A stretch of DNA of 64,000 bases from UBA11400 sp964473555. Lineage in GTDB: Bacteria; Bacteroidota; Rhodothermia; Balneolales; HLUCCA01. Both the position numbers and the translations under genes were made by a program. The stretch spans positions 141,568-205,567 of the forward strand of contig CAYYPL010000006.1 in assembly GCA_964473555.1 (NCBI GenBank), read 5' to 3'. Below, in pieces: positions 7,813-17,223 of this stretch. Within the stretch, counting starts at the first letter, position 1. Every line of letters starts with the position of its first letter. The notes below the pieces were generated by a model. The model did not search any database. It saw only the letters and a program-made list of their open reading frames with translations, and was not told the DNA's origin.

Positions 7813-10092
7813 ATGTCATTTTCCAGGTTAGTACTGACTATTTATGTCTTTATCATTGTATTTGTTGCACTTAATTCCAGCGTTTACGCTCAAAATCCTG
7901 CTTCTTACACGTTACGAGGACTAATTACAGATGTGCAAACAGGTGAGCCTTTGGAATTCGCACATGTTCAACTTGTTCGCCTCGCTACCAATCAGCAGGT
8001 AGTTTCTACGTCTAATTCAAATGGCGTCTACGAGTTTAGATCCGTTTTGCGTGGCAGTTACCGACTCTCAGTTCGTTTTATTGGGTACGAAAATTTCAAT
8101 GATACACTTGTGGTTGATGGCGATCTCGCTTCGGTAACTCTAAATATCAGGCTTCAATCAACCAGCCAGAATCTGAGTGAAGTGATTGTCTCCGGGAACC
8201 AGCAACTCGACGTCCAGCGTCCTGGACAAATCACGATTCGAAGTGATGACTTTCGCCGCACCCCTACACCAGCGGGATCTGCCGACCTGATGGGTTACCT
8301 TCAATCACAGCCCGGAGTCGTCGTTACAGGCGATCGTGGTGGTCAATTGTTTGTACGCGGTGGTCTCCCATCAGAAAATATGGTACTTATGGACGGAACC
8401 ATGGTTTTCCAACCATTTCATATTATCGGATTCTTTTCCATTTTTCCGGAAGAAGTGGTTTCTAAGGCAGATCTTTTTGCTGGTGGTTTCGGACCACGCT
8501 ACAGCGGACGTACATCTTCGGTAATGGACGTTAAACTCAAGAATGGTAACCTGTACAATCGAAAATGGTCAGCGTCTTTGAGCCCTTACCTGTCTTCATT
8601 ATATGTTGAGAGTCCAATCGAAAAAGGAAAGAGCTCTTTTTTTGTTTCTGCACGAGGATCCTTGATTGAAGAGTCCAGTGATCTTTACCTGAGTGAGCAG
8701 CAACCACTCAAATTCAACAGTCAATTAATTAAATACAGCAATGTCAGTGAACAAGGGTTCAATTGTTCTGCTCATGTACTGCGGACCTATGATAGAGGAC
8801 AACTGGACTACACCAACGGATCCTATTTCAAATGGAACAACTTCGTGACCGGTGGTCGCTGTGCCGGAGTATCACAATCTTCCAATCTGTCCTATTTCGA
8901 AATCAATGTTGGTATTTCGTATGCTTCCAATGAAGTTGGAACAGCTGAGACTCGCGGCAGGAACTCTACGATCATGAAATCACAGGCAGATGTCAACTTC
9001 ATGCAAAATTTCGGTGCAAACAGACTCGATTATGGAGCTTTTGTAGCATTTAACGAACTCAGTTATGACATCGCAGATCTCTTTGCCGGAATTAAAAGCA
9101 ATGAAGAGACCATGATCAGTGTTGGTCTTTATTCAGCACTTAACATTCCATTGGCTAAAAACCTCTCTATTGATCCCGGTGTAGTTTTCACTACATACCT
9201 TGGCTATCTGAGTCCAAGCATCGAGCCACGTGTGCAGACAACGTGGTCACCACGTGGGATTCCAAATGAGCGGCTTAACCTGGCCTGGGGCTTATATAAA
9301 CAACCTATAGTAGGTATTGCTGATTTCAGAGATGCTGGAACTGCATTTACTGCATATATGCCAATTCCGGATGACAATCGCGCCCAAAGTGCAGAACATT
9401 TTATGGCGGGTTGGCATCAACCTATCGGACAGTTCATCAATATGAGTATTGAAGGGTATTATAAGCGAATCAAAGATGTACCTGTTTCGGTCTGGAGCAG
9501 CGTGGCACGTTTTACTACAGACTTAGCTTATGCCAATGGTGAAGTATTTGGATCTGATTTCAGGCTTAACTTTAATCACCGCTTTTTTTATGGTAGCATC
9601 GGCTACGGATTCTCCTGGACAGAGTATTCTACAGCCCAGGACCATTTTAACACCTGGTTCGGTGAGCCTGTCAAAAATTATAATCCCCCACAGGACCGCC
9701 GACACCAGATCACATTGCAGACCGGATACGAACGCGGATTATTCAAAGCCAATATCAGTTGGGTGTATGGTTCTGGATTCCCCTTCACACAGGTTATGGG
9801 CTTCGATTCGTTCTATCGTTTCGAAGATCAGATCCCGAATGTTTCCGAGACCTATGGAGTCCCTCGTGTTTTGATGGAAAAAGCGTTCAAGGGTAGATTA
9901 CCAGACTTTCATCGATTGGACGCCTCCATTCAACAAGGTATGAATTGGGGTCCAGCTCGTGTAAACCTACAGGGCGGAGTATTGAATGCATACAACTGGA
10001 ACAACATTTTCTATTATGATGTGTTCAACCAGAACAAAATTATGCAACTTCCTTTGATGCCATATGTCTCCATTAAAATCGAATCCAAATAG
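7813..10092 (+). CDS. TonB-dependent receptor with N-terminal carboxypeptidase-regulatory domain
   Basis: A 759-residue outer-membrane transporter. Residues 1-26 are a signal peptide (cleavage after VYAQ). Residues 33-120 form a CarboxypepD_reg-like beta-sandwich (GLITDVQTGEPLEFAHVQL). The plug follows at about 135-240, with ADLMGYLQSQPGVVVTG, QLFVRGGLPSENMVLMDG and FAGGFGPRYSGRTSSVMDVK. The rest is alternating beta-barrel strand sequence ending MPYVSIKIES. The next gene starts 2 bases later and encodes a lipoprotein, the usual pairing for this receptor type in Bacteroidota. The substrate is unknown; nothing nearby is specific for iron, cobalamin or glycans. Confidence 0.88.
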   Translation: MSFSRLVLTIYVFIIVFVALNSSVYAQNPASYTLRGLITDVQTGEPLEFAHVQLVRLATNQQVVSTSNSNGVYEFRSVLRGSYRLSVRFIGYENFNDTLVVDGDLASVTLNIRLQSTSQNLSEVIVSGNQQLDVQRPGQITIRSDDFRRTPTPAGSADLMGYLQSQPGVVVTGDRGGQLFVRGGLPSENMVLMDGTMVFQPFHIIGFFSIFPEEVVSKADLFAGGFGPRYSGRTSSVMDVKLKNGNLYNRKWSASLSPYLSSLYVESPIEKGKSSFFVSARGSLIEESSDLYLSEQQPLKFNSQLIKYSNVSEQGFNCSAHVLRTYDRGQLDYTNGSYFKWNNFVTGGRCAGVSQSSNLSYFEINVGISYASNEVGTAETRGRNSTIMKSQADVNFMQNFGANRLDYGAFVAFNELSYDIADLFAGIKSNEETMISVGLYSALNIPLAKNLSIDPGVVFTTYLGYLSPSIEPRVQTTWSPRGIPNERLNLAWGLYKQPIVGIADFRDAGTAFTAYMPIPDDNRAQSAEHFMAGWHQPIGQFINMSIEGYYKRIKDVPVSVWSSVARFTTDLAYANGEVFGSDFRLNFNHRFFYGSIGYGFSWTEYSTAQDHFNTWFGEPVKNYNPPQDRRHQITLQTGYERGLFKANISWVYGSGFPFTQVMGFDSFYRFEDQIPNVSETYGVPRVLMEKAFKGRLPDFHRLDASIQQGMNWGPARVNLQGGVLNAYNWNNIFYYDVFNQNKIMQLPLMPYVSIKIESK

Positions 10093-10094
10093 TA

Positions 10095-10934
10095 ATGAAT
10101 CGCTTTAATCTGCTATTATCCGTCGTAGCTCTGTTGAGCTTCGTTGCCGTTATTGGATGTAACGACACCTTTGAACCGTTACAACCTAATGATAAATATG
10201 TCTATTCAATGTACGGAACCCTTGACGTCACAGCCGACACACAGTGGGTTCGTGTCATGCCTATTGGCGATCGTCTGTTTAACAGTAATCCAACTCCCAA
10301 CGGAACTGTTGTAACGTTGAAAAATCTGGAAACCAACATCACGGTTACACTTCAAGATTCCCTTTTTGAGTTTGGCGGGCCTGCATTTGTGTGGAACTAT
10401 TATACCACAGTTCCTATTCAACCGGAGACGATGTACGAACTTAGAGCTACTACAACAGACGGAAGATATAGTTCGGCAACGATAATGACTCCAAAAAAAC
10501 TTACTCCGCCCAATGTTGGCTATAATTTGATAGCAGAACGGGGTGAAGTGGATGGATTAACGGATGAAAACCTGGTCGTTGCAGAAGTTACCTACTGGGC
10601 TCAGTTCCTCGACGACATGGGTAACTGGACAGATTTTGAGAAGTATGTCATCTCGGTTCGTAGAAATGCAAGCGTACTTCCTATAAGAGGTACCTTTAAA
10701 TTTACGTTTGATTCCAGAACTCTATTAAATCGGGCTGTAGGAGTACCTTTCAATCGTATCCGTATCGATAATGTGTATGTGAGAGTGGCTACGGCAAACT
10801 CAACCTGGCCCTCGTATGTAAACTTATCTGATGAAGAATCCGTTATGCCAGATGTGGTTTCCAATGTGAATCATGGTACCGGATATATCGCTACTGTTTC
10901 AAGTCACTTTTTACCAGTTCCTCGTGGTTTATAA
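10095..10934 (+). CDS. DUF4249-like lipoprotein partner of the TonB receptor
   Basis: A 279-residue lipoprotein: signal sequence with lipobox AVIGC (Cys at residue 22), then NDTFEP. The segment YSMYGTLDVTADTQWVRVM and the following beta-rich stretch ending PETMYELRATTTDGRYSSAT resemble DUF4249 proteins. Those are Bacteroidota surface lipoproteins encoded beside TonB receptors and presumed to be receptor lids or substrate binders. The 2-base gap to the receptor gene indicates translational coupling. The family call is by pattern only; the lipoprotein call is firm. Confidence 0.65.
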   Translation: MNRFNLLLSVVALLSFVAVIGCNDTFEPLQPNDKYVYSMYGTLDVTADTQWVRVMPIGDRLFNSNPTPNGTVVTLKNLETNITVTLQDSLFEFGGPAFVWNYYTTVPIQPETMYELRATTTDGRYSSATIMTPKKLTPPNVGYNLIAERGEVDGLTDENLVVAEVTYWAQFLDDMGNWTDFEKYVISVRRNASVLPIRGTFKFTFDSRTLLNRAVGVPFNRIRIDNVYVRVATANSTWPSYVNLSDEESVMPDVVSNVNHGTGYIATVSSHFLPVPRGL

Positions 10935-10954
10935 ACTAAATCTGTGTGGTAGGT

Positions 10955-10974
10955 AAGGTTAGTTAACCTTTTTT
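10955..10974 (+). terminator. intrinsic terminator after the receptor/lipoprotein pair
   Basis: AAGGTT and AACCTT form a 6-bp stem around AGTT, followed by four more Ts. It overlaps the last codons of the convergent RNase HI gene. Confidence 0.5.
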
Positions 10975-11423
10975 GAGGCTTCTACAGCCAAAGCATCCAC
11001 TCTGTTATTGCGCTCGTCTGTCGAGTGACCTTTCACTTTTTTCCAGGTAACTACATGAGGTTCAATGGCATCCAGCATCTCTATCCATAGATCCTGATTC
11101 TCTACCGGTTTCTTGTCCGCTTTATTCCATCCACGCTTAATCCACCCATCTATCCATTTATCCTGGAAAGCATTGATGATAAGCGCACTATCACTGCATA
11201 TCGTAACAAGGCAAGGTTTGTTCAAGGCCTGTAAGCCCCGGATGATCGCGGTCATTTCCATTCGGTTGTTCGTTGTATTCGGCTCCCCTCCCGACAGTTC
11301 CTTGGATACCCCGTTCCACTCCAACAGTACTCCCCATCCACCTGGACCGGGATTCCCACTGCATGCCCCATCAGTGTACATCAGCACTTCAGGTTTATCT
11401 GACGAGTTGCTTGATTTTGTCAT
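10959..11423 (-). CDS. rnhA: ribonuclease HI
   Basis: A 154-residue enzyme that cuts the RNA strand of RNA-DNA hybrids. The four-acid active site is visible: Asp in MYTDGACSGNPGPGGWG, Glu in NNRMEMTAIIRGL, Asp in CSDSALIINAF, and Asp in NNRVDALAVEA near the C-terminus. The length matches the bacterial type. It lies 4 bases behind pyrF and is likely co-transcribed. Confidence 0.95.
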   Translation of the reverse strand: MTKSSNSSDKPEVLMYTDGACSGNPGPGGWGVLLEWNGVSKELSGGEPNTTNNRMEMTAIIRGLQALNKPCLVTICSDSALIINAFQDKWIDGWIKRGWNKADKKPVENQDLWIEMLDAIEPHVVTWKKVKGHSTDERNNRVDALAVEASKKVN

Positions 11424-11427
11424 TCAA

Positions 11428-12294
11428 TCAGCCCTCAATATTTAGATGATGTAAAGTTTGTTGGGTCAGTAATCCTAAAGTGTCTTTATAGAACATAGTG
11501 GCATCCCGAATCACATTCATGAATTCCTCATCCGTTTTGGAATCAGAAGCGTATAGAATGGCTCTGCTTACGTTAATTATTGGTACGCCGCGATGAGAAG
11601 TCAGTGCATCCTTCAACTCCTGTATATCTCCACCCTGAGTTCCAACACCGGGTATGAGTAAAGTCGCTTTGTTGTAGTGTCTAATTACTTTTTGAACCAG
11701 ATCAGGTCTGGTCGCACCTATTACCATTCCTGGATGTCCGTTGGAAACCAGATAGCGTTTATTAAGTTCAGTTGCAATGTACTCCGCCATCATATCGAAT
11801 CCTGCGAAAGGTTTTAGCAGAAAGTCAGCTGCACCCGGATTGGAGGTCAGTGTAAGAGCGAATAAGGCTTTAGTTTTATCAGTTAAAAACGCGTCCAGCG
11901 TTTCGAATCCCATTAAAGGAGAAACCGTTACGGAATCACACTTCCATACCTTAAAGTAGGCTTCCGCATACTTGGATGCCGTATTTCCAATATCTCCCCG
12001 TTTGGCATCAGCAATTGAAACGACATCACCGGGTATCCGTTGCATGATCTGTTCAAAACTTCGGATACCATCAGAGCCCAGAGCTTCAAAAAACGCCAGA
12101 TTCGGTTTGTAGGCGATAACAAGATCACACGTAGCATCTATTACGAGTCTGCAAAATTCGGTTACCATGGCCGATGTAGAAGTATGTCTACGCCTGATAA
12201 ATTCGGGAATTCGGGCTGGGTCGGGATCTAGACCAATACAAAGAATTGTATGTTTAATTTGAACAGCTTGATGGAGTTTATCAGTAAATATCAT
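11428..12294 (-). CDS. pyrF: orotidine 5'-phosphate decarboxylase, type 2
   Basis: This enzyme makes UMP from OMP in the last step of pyrimidine synthesis. At 288 residues it is the longer type 2 (Mycobacterium-like) form. Seen: CIGLDPDPARIPEF, AYKPNLAFFEALG, the catalytic SIADAKRGDIGNTASKYA (Asp-x-Lys-x-x-Asp), VSPLMGFETLDAF and LIPGVGTQGGD. It is upstream of rnhA with a 4-base gap. Confidence 0.93.
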   Translation of the reverse strand: MIFTDKLHQAVQIKHTILCIGLDPDPARIPEFIRRRHTSTSAMVTEFCRLVIDATCDLVIAYKPNLAFFEALGSDGIRSFEQIMQRIPGDVVSIADAKRGDIGNTASKYAEAYFKVWKCDSVTVSPLMGFETLDAFLTDKTKALFALTLTSNPGAADFLLKPFAGFDMMAEYIATELNKRYLVSNGHPGMVIGATRPDLVQKVIRHYNKATLLIPGVGTQGGDIQELKDALTSHRGVPIINVSRAILYASDSKTDEEFMNVIRDATMFYKDTLGLLTQQTLHHLNIEG

Positions 12295-12365
12295 GGTAGA
12301 GGTGTAGCCGTTTATCCAATTTATAACCGCCCAAAAATAGGGACTTTGTCGATTGAATCTTTATA

Positions 12366-12406
12366 TAAAAACAGAAGCCCGAAAGTGTATGCCTTCCGGG
12401 CTTCTG
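12366..12406 (-). terminator. intrinsic terminator of the TonB receptor at 12433-15231
   Basis: Read on the minus strand: CAGAAGCCCG, a short loop region, then CGGGCTTCTG followed by TTTTTAT. The stem has 10 perfect pairs that extend into a partly paired interior. Confidence 0.85.
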
Positions 12407-12432
12407 AATCACATACATCAACGACGAGAAAA

Positions 12433-15231
12433 TCAGAAGGAATATCCTACGGTCATCAGATACATTCTTCCAATTGTTGGAGTACCTGCAAACTGAACCT
12501 GATTATCGTTCAGCATATTTGTACCCATAATTGAGAAGCGCAGACCAGGGACGTCCTGTACATCAAAACCTGCGTTGATATCCAGACTGGAGTAGTTCTT
12601 GATTCGCTCATACTCACCCGTTGCCGTATTCAGTGTAGAGTAAATTCCGGATGAGATCGGGAAACCCTCAACAAAACGGAAACGTGCGGTTATATCAAAA
12701 CCAGAATCACGCTTGTCATAACCAAATCCTACCATGTACTTGTTTTGAGGTGCATTCAGGAAAATATTGAAGTCAGGATTTCCGTCCAGATTCAACCACT
12801 TCTCTTCAGATACATATGAATAGTTACCCATTAAACGGAATTCACTATTCACCAGGTACTCAAATCCGGTATCAATTCCCCAGTATTCAATTTCACCAAA
12901 GTTACGGTACGTCAAAATGACAGCATTACGATCGAACGCTTCACGTGGTGTTACTACCCCAAGTGGCAAGGATCCGAGTCCAGCACCTACTTGTCCGGCG
13001 ATGAACGCTGCCTGACCCTGAGCCATTTGCGGAGGCATACCTTGCGACACAAACACGTTGGTTAGGTACTGAGTCAGGTATGTTGTTGCATTCGCACCAC
13101 TCACAAACACGTTTGGTGTCTCGACGAGCAATGGCCCAACGAAGTTTTGTGCTTTCGTGTAGTACACATCAGCAGACAGGAGTAACCTGTTGTCTATAAT
13201 GCCTTTGTAACCGATTTCGAATGTGTTGTATGTGGTTGGTTGAATGGCTGAAATATCAGTTACATCAGAAACTGGATCAAATCTACCGCTACCGGTGTTC
13301 AGATTAGCTAATCCCATTCCGATACCCGCGTAAGTTCCACCTGCCGGATTCGCGCTTCCAGGAACGGGGGCCACTGCCATTGCAGGTGCCAGAGCGGCGA
13401 GTGCAGGATTCGAAGCGAACAATGCCTGAAGTGCACTTCTCATCAGAGCCCAGGTAGCAGGATCTTGGGTATTCAAAGTAAATGGAGGGGTTCCGGCTGG
13501 AGCCAGGTTAGATACCCACTTCGGACGACCATTCGCATCTCGCTCAAATGAGAATCCACCACCAGGTACACCCTGTGCACGTACACTTAGGTTGTAGAAC
13601 CCACCAATCGGGATTTGTGCAGCTAACAGATCCAGGAAGAGGTTGTTAGATGATGGTGTGCTGAAAGATCGGTTGTACGTGAATCTAAAGTTCTGATTCT
13701 GAATCGGACGAACAACCAATGCAGCCCTTGGTGAAAATACCGGATCATTCAATTTTGAGTGCTTATCTACTCGGAATGAACCTAACAAATCAATTTTACT
13801 AGTCAGGGACAGCTTGGATTGCAAGTATCCACCAAACTCATTATACACATCATCGCCTTCGTATCGACCATTGATAGTACCTTCTGTCCGTGGTGTAGTC
13901 TGTAAGAAATCAGCTCCGTAAACGAAGTTAAATTTGCCTAAGTCCGTTGAATGCTGGATCTGAGCTACAGTCAGGTATGATTTGTCAATGATTGGAAGTC
14001 CAGTCGGAATGATGTAGGTATCTCCCGAGTTAGAACTGTTAACAAACGCCTGTGCGAACCAGTTTTTGTACAAGAATCTCATCTGAGCATAGGTGTATGT
14101 CCAGTTAATCCCCTGTCCAGCACCAAGTCCTGTAAGATCAATATTGCTTGAACGGTTAAATCCCGTGTTCAGAATCACGGTGAAATCATCAGTTAGACGG
14201 TAGTCAAAACGAGCGTCCAATCCTAATTTTTCGATATCATAGTCACGAACACCAATTCGACTGGCAACGCCCGGATCTTGCGCACTGACTGGTCGGGCAA
14301 AGTATGCATTTCTGGCATTCAATTCCTGATCACGATAGGTGTTACCTTCCGGTAATTCATACTCTTCGGCCTGTAAGAATTGACCAGACACTTTGACACC
14401 AAATTTATTGTTAAAGTTGTGTGCTGTTCTGAACTGCGCCTTCATCAGACTTTGCTCACCATAGGTGACTGACACATTAGTTCCTGTTGATGTCAGTGGA
14501 GACTTGGTGATCATGTGCATTACACCAGAGTTTGTGTTCGGGCCATAGAGAGCCGCACCAGGACCAAGCACCAATTCAACACTTTCAATGTCATCGTTGG
14601 TCGCAGGAATAAAGTGTAGAATATTAGCACGCAATGAGGGTACGTGTGCAATTCGATTGTCTGTCAAAACCAACAATGATCCCGAAAAGATGTTGTTGAA
14701 TCCACGTGTAACCGCAGTTTGAGATATTACTCCCTGCTGAGCTATATCTACAGCTGTAAGCCCTTTAATGAATTCAGCAGGACTCACAGAGTTCACGTTC
14801 TGAATGTCACGAGGAGTCACAACCTGTATAGAAGCAGGCGCTTCTGTTACCTTCTCAGCTGCTTTTGATGCGGATACAACAACTGGGTTTAAACTCACAC
14901 CAGGAGTCATTTCCACAGTTATGTTGGTGACATTCCCATCAGAAACACTGATCTCGGTTATATTGACATCCACATACCCAACATAGCTAACCCGGGCGGT
15001 ATAAGTCCCTGCTGTTAGATTTGTGAATGAGAACTGCCCATCTAGACCTGAGTTTGTTCCCCTGGAGGCTCCAGAATTCTCTAACTGCAACAAGATACTG
15101 GCTCCAATAAGCCGTTCACCCGTTGAATTGTCTGTTACAGTCCCGGTTAATGTACCCTGAGCAACCGCCAGTTGGACACTTGCAAAAAGGCAAACGAATA
15201 AAAGTAAGGCTTTGTTGATTTTGAAAACCAT
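12433..15231 (-). CDS. TonB-dependent receptor
   Basis: A 932-residue outer-membrane receptor. The signal peptide ends near QLAVAQ (residue 25). A CarboxypepD_reg-like domain (TLTGTVTDNSTGERLIGASI) spans about 27-115. The plug follows at about 120-235, with APASIQVVTPRDIQ, GFNNIFSGSLLVLTDN and ELVLGPGAALYGPNTNSGVM. The barrel fills the rest and ends with an aromatic residue (VGYSF), as outer-membrane proteins do. An alanine/proline-rich insert near residues 595-645 (ALFASNPALAALAPAMAV) probably lies in an extracellular loop. It is monocistronic: no partner gene, its own terminator. The substrate is unknown. Confidence 0.88.
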   Translation of the reverse strand: MVFKINKALLLFVCLFASVQLAVAQGTLTGTVTDNSTGERLIGASILLQLENSGASRGTNSGLDGQFSFTNLTAGTYTARVSYVGYVDVNITEISVSDGNVTNITVEMTPGVSLNPVVVSASKAAEKVTEAPASIQVVTPRDIQNVNSVSPAEFIKGLTAVDIAQQGVISQTAVTRGFNNIFSGSLLVLTDNRIAHVPSLRANILHFIPATNDDIESVELVLGPGAALYGPNTNSGVMHMITKSPLTSTGTNVSVTYGEQSLMKAQFRTAHNFNNKFGVKVSGQFLQAEEYELPEGNTYRDQELNARNAYFARPVSAQDPGVASRIGVRDYDIEKLGLDARFDYRLTDDFTVILNTGFNRSSNIDLTGLGAGQGINWTYTYAQMRFLYKNWFAQAFVNSSNSGDTYIIPTGLPIIDKSYLTVAQIQHSTDLGKFNFVYGADFLQTTPRTEGTINGRYEGDDVYNEFGGYLQSKLSLTSKIDLLGSFRVDKHSKLNDPVFSPRAALVVRPIQNQNFRFTYNRSFSTPSSNNLFLDLLAAQIPIGGFYNLSVRAQGVPGGGFSFERDANGRPKWVSNLAPAGTPPFTLNTQDPATWALMRSALQALFASNPALAALAPAMAVAPVPGSANPAGGTYAGIGMGLANLNTGSGRFDPVSDVTDISAIQPTTYNTFEIGYKGIIDNRLLLSADVYYTKAQNFVGPLLVETPNVFVSGANATTYLTQYLTNVFVSQGMPPQMAQGQAAFIAGQVGAGLGSLPLGVVTPREAFDRNAVILTYRNFGEIEYWGIDTGFEYLVNSEFRLMGNYSYVSEEKWLNLDGNPDFNIFLNAPQNKYMVGFGYDKRDSGFDITARFRFVEGFPISSGIYSTLNTATGEYERIKNYSSLDINAGFDVQDVPGLRFSIMGTNMLNDNQVQFAGTPTIGRMYLMTVGYSF

Positions 15232-15371
15232 ACGTACCCCGTAGTTAATTGATTTGTTTGAATGTAGTTAGGCGACCTTGACGAACTTCCAGACACATAT
15301 GGAAGCCCTTCCACGACGCGAAAAATAATTGAAATATCAGTGAAGTCAAACGAAAATAATCATTACCCACT

Positions 15372-15399
15372 AAAAAAACTTCATTTTAGTAGAATGAAG
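15372..15399 (-). terminator. intrinsic terminator overlapping the end of the 216-residue gene
   Basis: On the minus strand CTTCATT pairs with AATGAAG around CTACTAA, followed by T7. The left arm is part of the last codons of the gene at 15386-16036. Confidence 0.7.
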
Positions 15400-16036
15400 T
15401 ATCTGGAAACACCTCTTCGAAGCCATGTGGGGGACGATCCAGCGACCAGGTCTCAAAATACAGATATCGCTCATTTTTCATTCGTTTGCCATTAATGCTA
15501 AAAAACCTAAAATCAGGCGCTATCAACGGTTTAAAGGCATAAAAAAAGTCACGGTATATATTCTTCCTTGTGTACAACTGGAGATCAAAACCATGGTGGG
15601 CCCTAACTTTAAACAACACCATATCACCCCGATCCAGTATTCCGGTCAGCTCGCCCAGTCGTTCACGAAAACTTTCGGCTGTTTCAAGATCCGCAAACGG
15701 AGCAGCATCTATTTCGGACTTTTGGATGACAATCGCACTTCCTGTTTCAGTGTTAGCCAGCGCCTCATCAAGTGAATCAAAACGCTGATAATGGCTGGTC
15801 ACGAATGAGGCGGTACCGATCCCGGCATTAAAGGCTTCGAACATCTTTGGATACTGCGATACCGCGTTGAATCCAAATTGCTGCTCATGCATGTCCGTGG
15901 CAGACAAATAAAACTGGCTGTACGTCGGAGTCGGTTTCAGAAAATCCTCCAACGAGGAAGGTTCGTTACGGGATTTTGCCGGATTCACCGGATTCAACAC
16001 CATATCGTGCTCAAATACTAACTTGAAAAGGGTCAT
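15386..16036 (-). CDS. hypothetical protein, no recognised domain
   Basis: A 216-residue protein with no signal peptide or membrane segment. It is rich in aromatic residues and ends HGFEEVFPDTSFY. Recognisable stretches (TYSQFYLSATDMHEQQFGF, FFSINGKRMKNERYLYFETW) match no family I know. It lies downstream of tsaD on the same strand with a gap of about 36 bases and could be in its transcript. A second possible start is the Met at residue 12; neither start has a good ribosome-binding site. The terminator at its 3' end supports a real gene. Confidence 0.55.
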   Translation of the reverse strand: MTLFKLVFEHDMVLNPVNPAKSRNEPSSLEDFLKPTPTYSQFYLSATDMHEQQFGFNAVSQYPKMFEAFNAGIGTASFVTSHYQRFDSLDEALANTETGSAIVIQKSEIDAAPFADLETAESFRERLGELTGILDRGDMVLFKVRAHHGFDLQLYTRKNIYRDFFYAFKPLIAPDFRFFSINGKRMKNERYLYFETWSLDRPPHGFEEVFPDTSFY

Positions 16037-16072
16037 AACGATCTGCTATTCTTGTCAAATAATCTGTTGAAA

Positions 16073-17074
16073 TTATACATGGATGCTGGCAAATGGCTCA
16101 AGGGCAATGGAGTCAAACTGTCCCTGTTGAGCCTTGAAGTATCCAGTGACCGCAATCATGGCCGCGTTGTCGGTACAGTACACTGGAAGAGGTATAAACA
16201 ACTCTTTGCGGCGTTTTCGTGCCAAGGTATTCATTTTCTCGCGTAGCATGCTGTTCGCGGAGACGCCTCCTGCCAAAACGATCGCAGATACTGCGTAGTT
16301 TTTCAACGCTTTGTCCACTTTTTTGACGAGAACTTCCGTGATGGCATGACTGATGCTCGCACACAGGTCATTCCCGTGTTTTTCGAGGTAGTTAGCCCGT
16401 TCTTCAGCTGGAATTGCCTCCAAATGATATAAAACCGAGGTTTTGAGGCCTGAAAAGCTGAATTCATAGCCTTCGTGGAGTAATGCCTGAGGAAACTTCA
16501 CGAAACTCGGATTGCCATTTCGTGCCCGTTTGTCCATTTCCGGACCACCTGGATAAGGCAGTCCGAGGATTTTCGCGGTTTTATCGAATGCCTCTCCAGC
16601 AGCGTCGTCACGGGTGTCGCCCAATACCTCGTGATCCAGAAATCCGCGTACCAACACAAGGCGTGTGTGTCCACCAGAAACAATTAGCGCAAGAAACGGA
16701 TACTCGGGCTTAGCCTCGATGAAATTGGCGTAAATGTGGGCATCGATGTGATTCACGCCAATCAGGGGGATGTCCCGACTGAGTGAAAGTCCCTTGGCGA
16801 AGCTCAATCCCACCAGCAGGGCGCCCATCAGACCGGGACCATGTGTCACGGCAATTGCATCAATATCATCAATGGTCATCTTTGCCTCGGCCAACGCCTG
16901 ATCCGTGACGCTCCATATTGTTTTCTGATGCGCTCTGGAAGCCAGCTCCGGCACCACTCCCCCAAATTTTCTATGAATCGCCTGTGATGCAATCACGTTC
17001 GATAGCAGTCCACGATCGGAATACACCGCCGCCGCCGTCTCGTCGCAAGAGGATTCTATACCTAATATGTTCAT
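16073..17074 (-). CDS. tsaD: tRNA N6-adenosine threonylcarbamoyltransferase
   Basis: A 333-residue subunit of the complex that makes t6A at position 37 of ANN-decoding tRNAs. Seen: ILGIESSCDETAAAV at the N-terminus, the metal-binding VNHIDAHIYANF (His-x3-His), IVSGGHTRLVLV, AGEAFDKTAKILGLPYPGGP and VLAGGVSANSMLR. The ATG at 17074 gives the standard family start and length. The frame stays open 53 codons further upstream, but that stretch is translated from a heptanucleotide tandem repeat and is not part of the enzyme. Confidence 0.95.
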   Translation of the reverse strand: MNILGIESSCDETAAAVYSDRGLLSNVIASQAIHRKFGGVVPELASRAHQKTIWSVTDQALAEAKMTIDDIDAIAVTHGPGLMGALLVGLSFAKGLSLSRDIPLIGVNHIDAHIYANFIEAKPEYPFLALIVSGGHTRLVLVRGFLDHEVLGDTRDDAAGEAFDKTAKILGLPYPGGPEMDKRARNGNPSFVKFPQALLHEGYEFSFSGLKTSVLYHLEAIPAEERANYLEKHGNDLCASISHAITEVLVKKVDKALKNYAVSAIVLAGGVSANSMLREKMNTLARKRRKELFIPLPVYCTDNAAMIAVTGYFKAQQGQFDSIALEPFASIHV

Positions 17075-17160
17075 ACCAGAAAGATACAGCTTTTGGCGCT
17101 TAGATTGGAGATCATAGAACACAGTGCACGGGACACAGTACATAGAAAAATACTTGAATA

Positions 17161-17220
17161 GTGACGAGGGACGAGGGACGAGTGACGAGGGACGAGGGAC
17201 GAGGGATGAGGGACGAGGGA
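17161..17220 (+). repeat. heptanucleotide tandem repeat, unit GGGACGA (8.5 copies)
   Basis: Eight full 7-bp units plus four bases run without a break. Five are exact GGGACGA; the variants are GTGACGA (twice) and GGGATGA (once). It lies between the 3' end of dnaK and the 5' end of tsaD. There are no spacers, so it is a simple tandem repeat and not CRISPR. Confidence 0.95.
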
Positions 17221-17223
17221 CCC

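Noticed and set aside
17161..17220. Short direct repeats as a possible CRISPR array
   Set aside because: The unit is 7 bp and repeats without spacers; no cas genes are near. It is a simple tandem repeat.
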